Source: an uncultured bacterium (GTDB lineage Bacteria > Patescibacteriota > Minisyncoccia > Phycocordibacterales > CAIJYI01). Taken from it: a stretch of DNA of 17,871 bases. Below, piece after piece: positions 16,009 through 17,871 of the stretch. Under the pieces are notes generated by a model. That model ran no database searches. It was not told the DNA's origin and saw only the letters and a list, made by a program, of their open reading frames with translations. The stretch's first letter is position 1; each line of letters begins with the position of its first letter. Made by a program: the position numbers and the translations under genes. The stretch lies in the NCBI GenBank assembly GCA_937871115.1, contig CALMXW010000072.1, forward strand, positions 1 to 17,871. Reading direction: 5' to 3'.

Positions 16009-16305
16009 ATGGCAAAAGAAATCACAACAAATCAATATTCTGATGTCTTGCTCCACCCTCGCGTGACAGAGAAGGCGGCTTTGCTCGCCGAGCACAACGT
16101 TTATACTTTCGAAATCTCTTCTCGCTCAAACAAGAAGGACGTAACTTGTGCTATCAAAGAGCTCTACAAAGTGACTCCGGTGAAGGTAAACATTGCACGA
16201 GGCGCTGTGAAGAATGTTCGTCGCAAGGGCCGCCCGGGAGTACGAAAAGGAAATAAGAGAGCCATGGTATTTCTCAAAAAGGGAGATAAAATAGAATTCG
16301 TATAA
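16009..16305 (+). CDS. rplW: 50S ribosomal protein L23 (uL23)
   Basis: L23 sits at the tunnel exit and is the docking point for trigger factor and SRP. The 98-residue protein has the usual VLLHPRVTEKA start, a VYTFEISSRSNKKDV strand-turn, and the basic loop RRKGRPGVRKGNKRA that contacts rRNA. It starts 6 bp after rplD with no Shine-Dalgarno site, so it is likely translated by coupling or re-initiation. Confidence 0.96.
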   Translation: MAKEITTNQYSDVLLHPRVTEKAALLAEHNVYTFEISSRSNKKDVTCAIKELYKVTPVKVNIARGAVKNVRRKGRPGVRKGNKRAMVFLKKGDKIEFV

Positions 16306-16309
16306 AAAC

Positions 16310-17146
16310 ATGAAAAAGTATCATCCAGCGACACCATCATTGCGCCAAACAGAAACTATCGATTATCGAAAGTTGCTTTCTGGCGATCGCCCGCACAAAG
16401 CTCTCGTAAAGGGCCGTAAGCGAGGTGTAGGCCGCAACTCTTTTGGTCGCATCACGGTGCGTCACAAAGGTGGCGGACACAAGCGCCTTTTCCGCGATGT
16501 TGATTTTCTTTACAACAAGAAGGACATTCCTGCTCGTGTAGAGACACTCGAATACGATCCAGCTCGATCCGGATTTATCTCTCTCGTTACGTATCGAGAC
16601 GGCGAAAAGCGATACGTCCTCGCACCAAAGACTTTTAAAAAGGGAAGTGCTTTCATCGTCTCTGAGACTGCTCCTATCGAGCCGGGCAACCGCCTTCCAC
16701 TCGCAAAAATTCCACAAGGAACTTTCGTTTACAATGTTGAGCTCAAGCCGAATGGTGGATCAAAGCTCGCACGAAGCGCAGGAAATTATATTGAAATCGT
16801 CGCAAAAGACGCTCCGTACGTACACCTCAAAATGCCGTCGAGTGAAATCCGAAAGGTTCACGAAACTGCTTGGGCCTGCGTGGGAGAGGTTTCTAACGAC
16901 GAACGCAAACTTCGCAACTTGGGTAAGGCAGGACGCACCCGCTGGCTGGGTATCCGACCGACTGTTCGCGGTACCGCTATGAACCCAGTAGACCACCCAT
17001 ACGGAGGAGGTGAAGGTCGCCAAGGCCGCGGTACTCGCCGAGCGAAGTCCCTCTGGGGCAAGCCGACAGGAAAGGGGCAGAAGACTCGTCGCTCCAAGAA
17101 GTATTCAAACGTATTCATTATCTCCCGAAGGAAGAAGAGAAAATAA
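16310..17146 (+). CDS. rplB: 50S ribosomal protein L2 (uL2)
   Basis: L2 binds 23S rRNA, bridges the subunits and is needed for peptidyl transferase activity. At 278 residues it is the normal length. Signatures include the N-terminal RGVGRNSFGRITVRHKGGGHKR and the C-terminal RGTAMNPVDHPYGGGEGR. The histidine equivalent to E. coli His229 is kept (DHP), while the usual second His of HPHGGG is Tyr. The gene starts 4 bp after rplW. Terminator hairpins follow instead of rpsS, so the operon ends here. Confidence 0.98.
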   Translation: MKKYHPATPSLRQTETIDYRKLLSGDRPHKALVKGRKRGVGRNSFGRITVRHKGGGHKRLFRDVDFLYNKKDIPARVETLEYDPARSGFISLVTYRDGEKRYVLAPKTFKKGSAFIVSETAPIEPGNRLPLAKIPQGTFVYNVELKPNGGSKLARSAGNYIEIVAKDAPYVHLKMPSSEIRKVHETAWACVGEVSNDERKLRNLGKAGRTRWLGIRPTVRGTAMNPVDHPYGGGEGRQGRGTRRAKSLWGKPTGKGQKTRRSKKYSNVFIISRRKKRK

Positions 17147-17161
17147 TCAACCCGTACTTCG

Positions 17162-17208
17162 CCAAAGCCCCCCAAACAGGGGTTTTTGGTGCCCGGAGAG
17201 GGCATTTG
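17162..17208 (+). terminator. tandem hairpins ending the rplB operon
   Basis: Hairpin one pairs CCAAAGCCCC (from 17162) with GGGGTTTTTGG (to 17188), with one bulge and one G-U, so its T run is part of the stem. Hairpin two pairs TGCCC (17190-17194) with GGGCA (17200-17204) and is followed by TTT. The next promoter begins inside the end of hairpin two's tail. Confidence 0.7.
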
Positions 17209-17233
17209 ACAGGAAATCCTCGTGTGATATATT
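17206..17233 (+). promoter_or_regulatory. strong promoter of the final gene
   Basis: Consensus TTGACA (17206-17211), a 16-bp spacer and extended -10 TGA-TATATT (17225-17233) predict a start near 17240. The leader is about 108 bases, long for this window. It contains an AAGGAGG (17281-17287) not used by any annotated gene. Confidence 0.75.
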
Positions 17234-17347
17234 GTGGAAAGCGTGGCCGCACTACTTGAATTTTCTTTCGTTCTTTTCGGAAGGAGGATTTTGTAGAGCC
17301 GGGCACTGAAGTTTAGATCTTTTTACAACCAAGAAGAGGAATATCTG

Positions 17348-17815
17348 ATGAGTAGATGTCATAATGTACTGGCACTTATCCCTCGCGAAGGATGTTGGGA
17401 CGGTTTTCTTGAGCATGTCCAAGACGTAGTTAGGGCTCAAGGCAGGGAGTTCCTCGTTGTTCGTACAGAAGGAATCGCCCACACCGCAGAAAACCTTCCA
17501 GGGCTTTTCTATTACATAGAGGAAATTTTGAATAATGGCCCAATCTCAGCGATTACCTGCTTTGTGGCGACAGAGTATGCACCCCCGACGAAGGGGAAGG
17601 AAAAGGGCCAACTTGCTGAAGTGCAAGCAGCGGTTTTTGCTGCGATAAAGAACCGGTTCGGAAGCAAGGTCTCCTCTCTCGGAGTTTTTGTACACTGGGA
17701 TAGGGGTCATATTCTCCAGATTGATGGAGACGCGCATCGCATACCATGGCTTCATGCACTCCGGATGAAGTGTGGCGTGTCTTCTCCTGAAGAAAAGCGG
17801 GCGAGGTGCGCCTGA
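17348..17815 (+). CDS. unknown soluble protein
   Basis: The 155-residue protein has no signal peptide or membrane segment and looks like a compact alpha/beta domain, with strands such as HNVLALIPR, REFLVVRTEG, ISAITCFVATEY and SSLGVFVHWDRG. Three of its five cysteines are near the ends. I do not recognise the family. GAGGA 7 bases before the ATG supports the start. It is a single-gene unit with a strong promoter and a strong terminator, so it is probably well expressed. The AITCFVATE and VHWDRGH segments might be ligand sites, but this is a guess. Confidence 0.7.
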   Translation: MSRCHNVLALIPREGCWDGFLEHVQDVVRAQGREFLVVRTEGIAHTAENLPGLFYYIEEILNNGPISAITCFVATEYAPPTKGKEKGQLAEVQAAVFAAIKNRFGSKVSSLGVFVHWDRGHILQIDGDAHRIPWLHALRMKCGVSSPEEKRARCA

Positions 17816-17835
17816 ATTCCTCGACTCGGTCACTG

Positions 17836-17871
17836 CACCCCCTCGCTTCGGCGGGGCGGGTGTATTTTTTT
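17836..17871 (+). terminator. Rho-independent terminator of the final gene
   Basis: An 11-pair GC-rich stem with a TTCG tetraloop (17836-17846 with 17851-17862, one bulged C) is followed by TA and at least seven T up to the window end. Confidence 0.92.

Noticed and set aside
17189..17306. Eight-base inverted repeat GTGCCCGG / CCGGGCAC flanking the last promoter
   Set aside because: The left copy is upstream of the predicted transcript start and is already explained by the terminator hairpin; eight bases at 100 bp distance can occur by chance.

Overview
The window reads like a chromosomal segment of a Candidate Phyla Radiation bacterium, most likely Parcubacteria (Patescibacteria). This is inferred from protein character: a TrbC/VirB2-like T4SS-type pilin next to a membrane-anchored cupredoxin and recG, the form of the MazF-like protein, compact genes, several apparently leaderless starts, and many small unrecognised proteins. 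TGA ends dnaE, the cupredoxin gene and one unknown gene, so the code is standard and not the UGA-Gly code of Gracilibacteria/Absconditabacteria. No marker gene fixes the lineage further.

Layout: 1-1059 is the 3' part of elp3 (tRNA wobble-uridine modification), cut by the window edge. 1104-1338 holds a likely stand-alone structured RNA with its own promoter and terminator. 1340-5597 is a leftward cluster: T4SS-type pilin, membrane-anchored cupredoxin, recG, then an S66 LD-carboxypeptidase/MccF-like peptidase. typA (5729-7519) runs rightward and shares a bidirectional terminator with a leftward 65-residue gene. A MazF/PemK-like gene (7950-8342) follows, then leftward dnaE (8449-11649). Rightward from 11764 come two Gly/Tyr-rich lipoproteins, a membrane-anchored alpha/beta hydrolase and two unknown genes. 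Last are a short ribosomal protein operon, rplC-rplD-rplW-rplB, and an unknown gene with a strong promoter and terminator at the window end.

How the parts work together: most genes are housekeeping (translation, replication, DNA repair, ribosome assembly). The cell-surface genes form two groups, the pilin/cupredoxin pair and the lipoprotein pair with the hydrolase.

The most notable observations are these. (1) A diverged 46-bp remnant of the dnaE 3' end lies at 7859-7904, exactly 590 bp from the live dnaE end, with the MazF-like gene between the two copies. This is the footprint of an islet inserted at the end of dnaE, or of dnaE-end replacement. (2) The candidate RNA at 1139-1338 matches no family I recognise. 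(3) The cupredoxin has lost its copper-ligand loop. (4) The rplC leader can form two mutually exclusive hairpins, ahead of an S10-type operon without rpsJ or rpsS.
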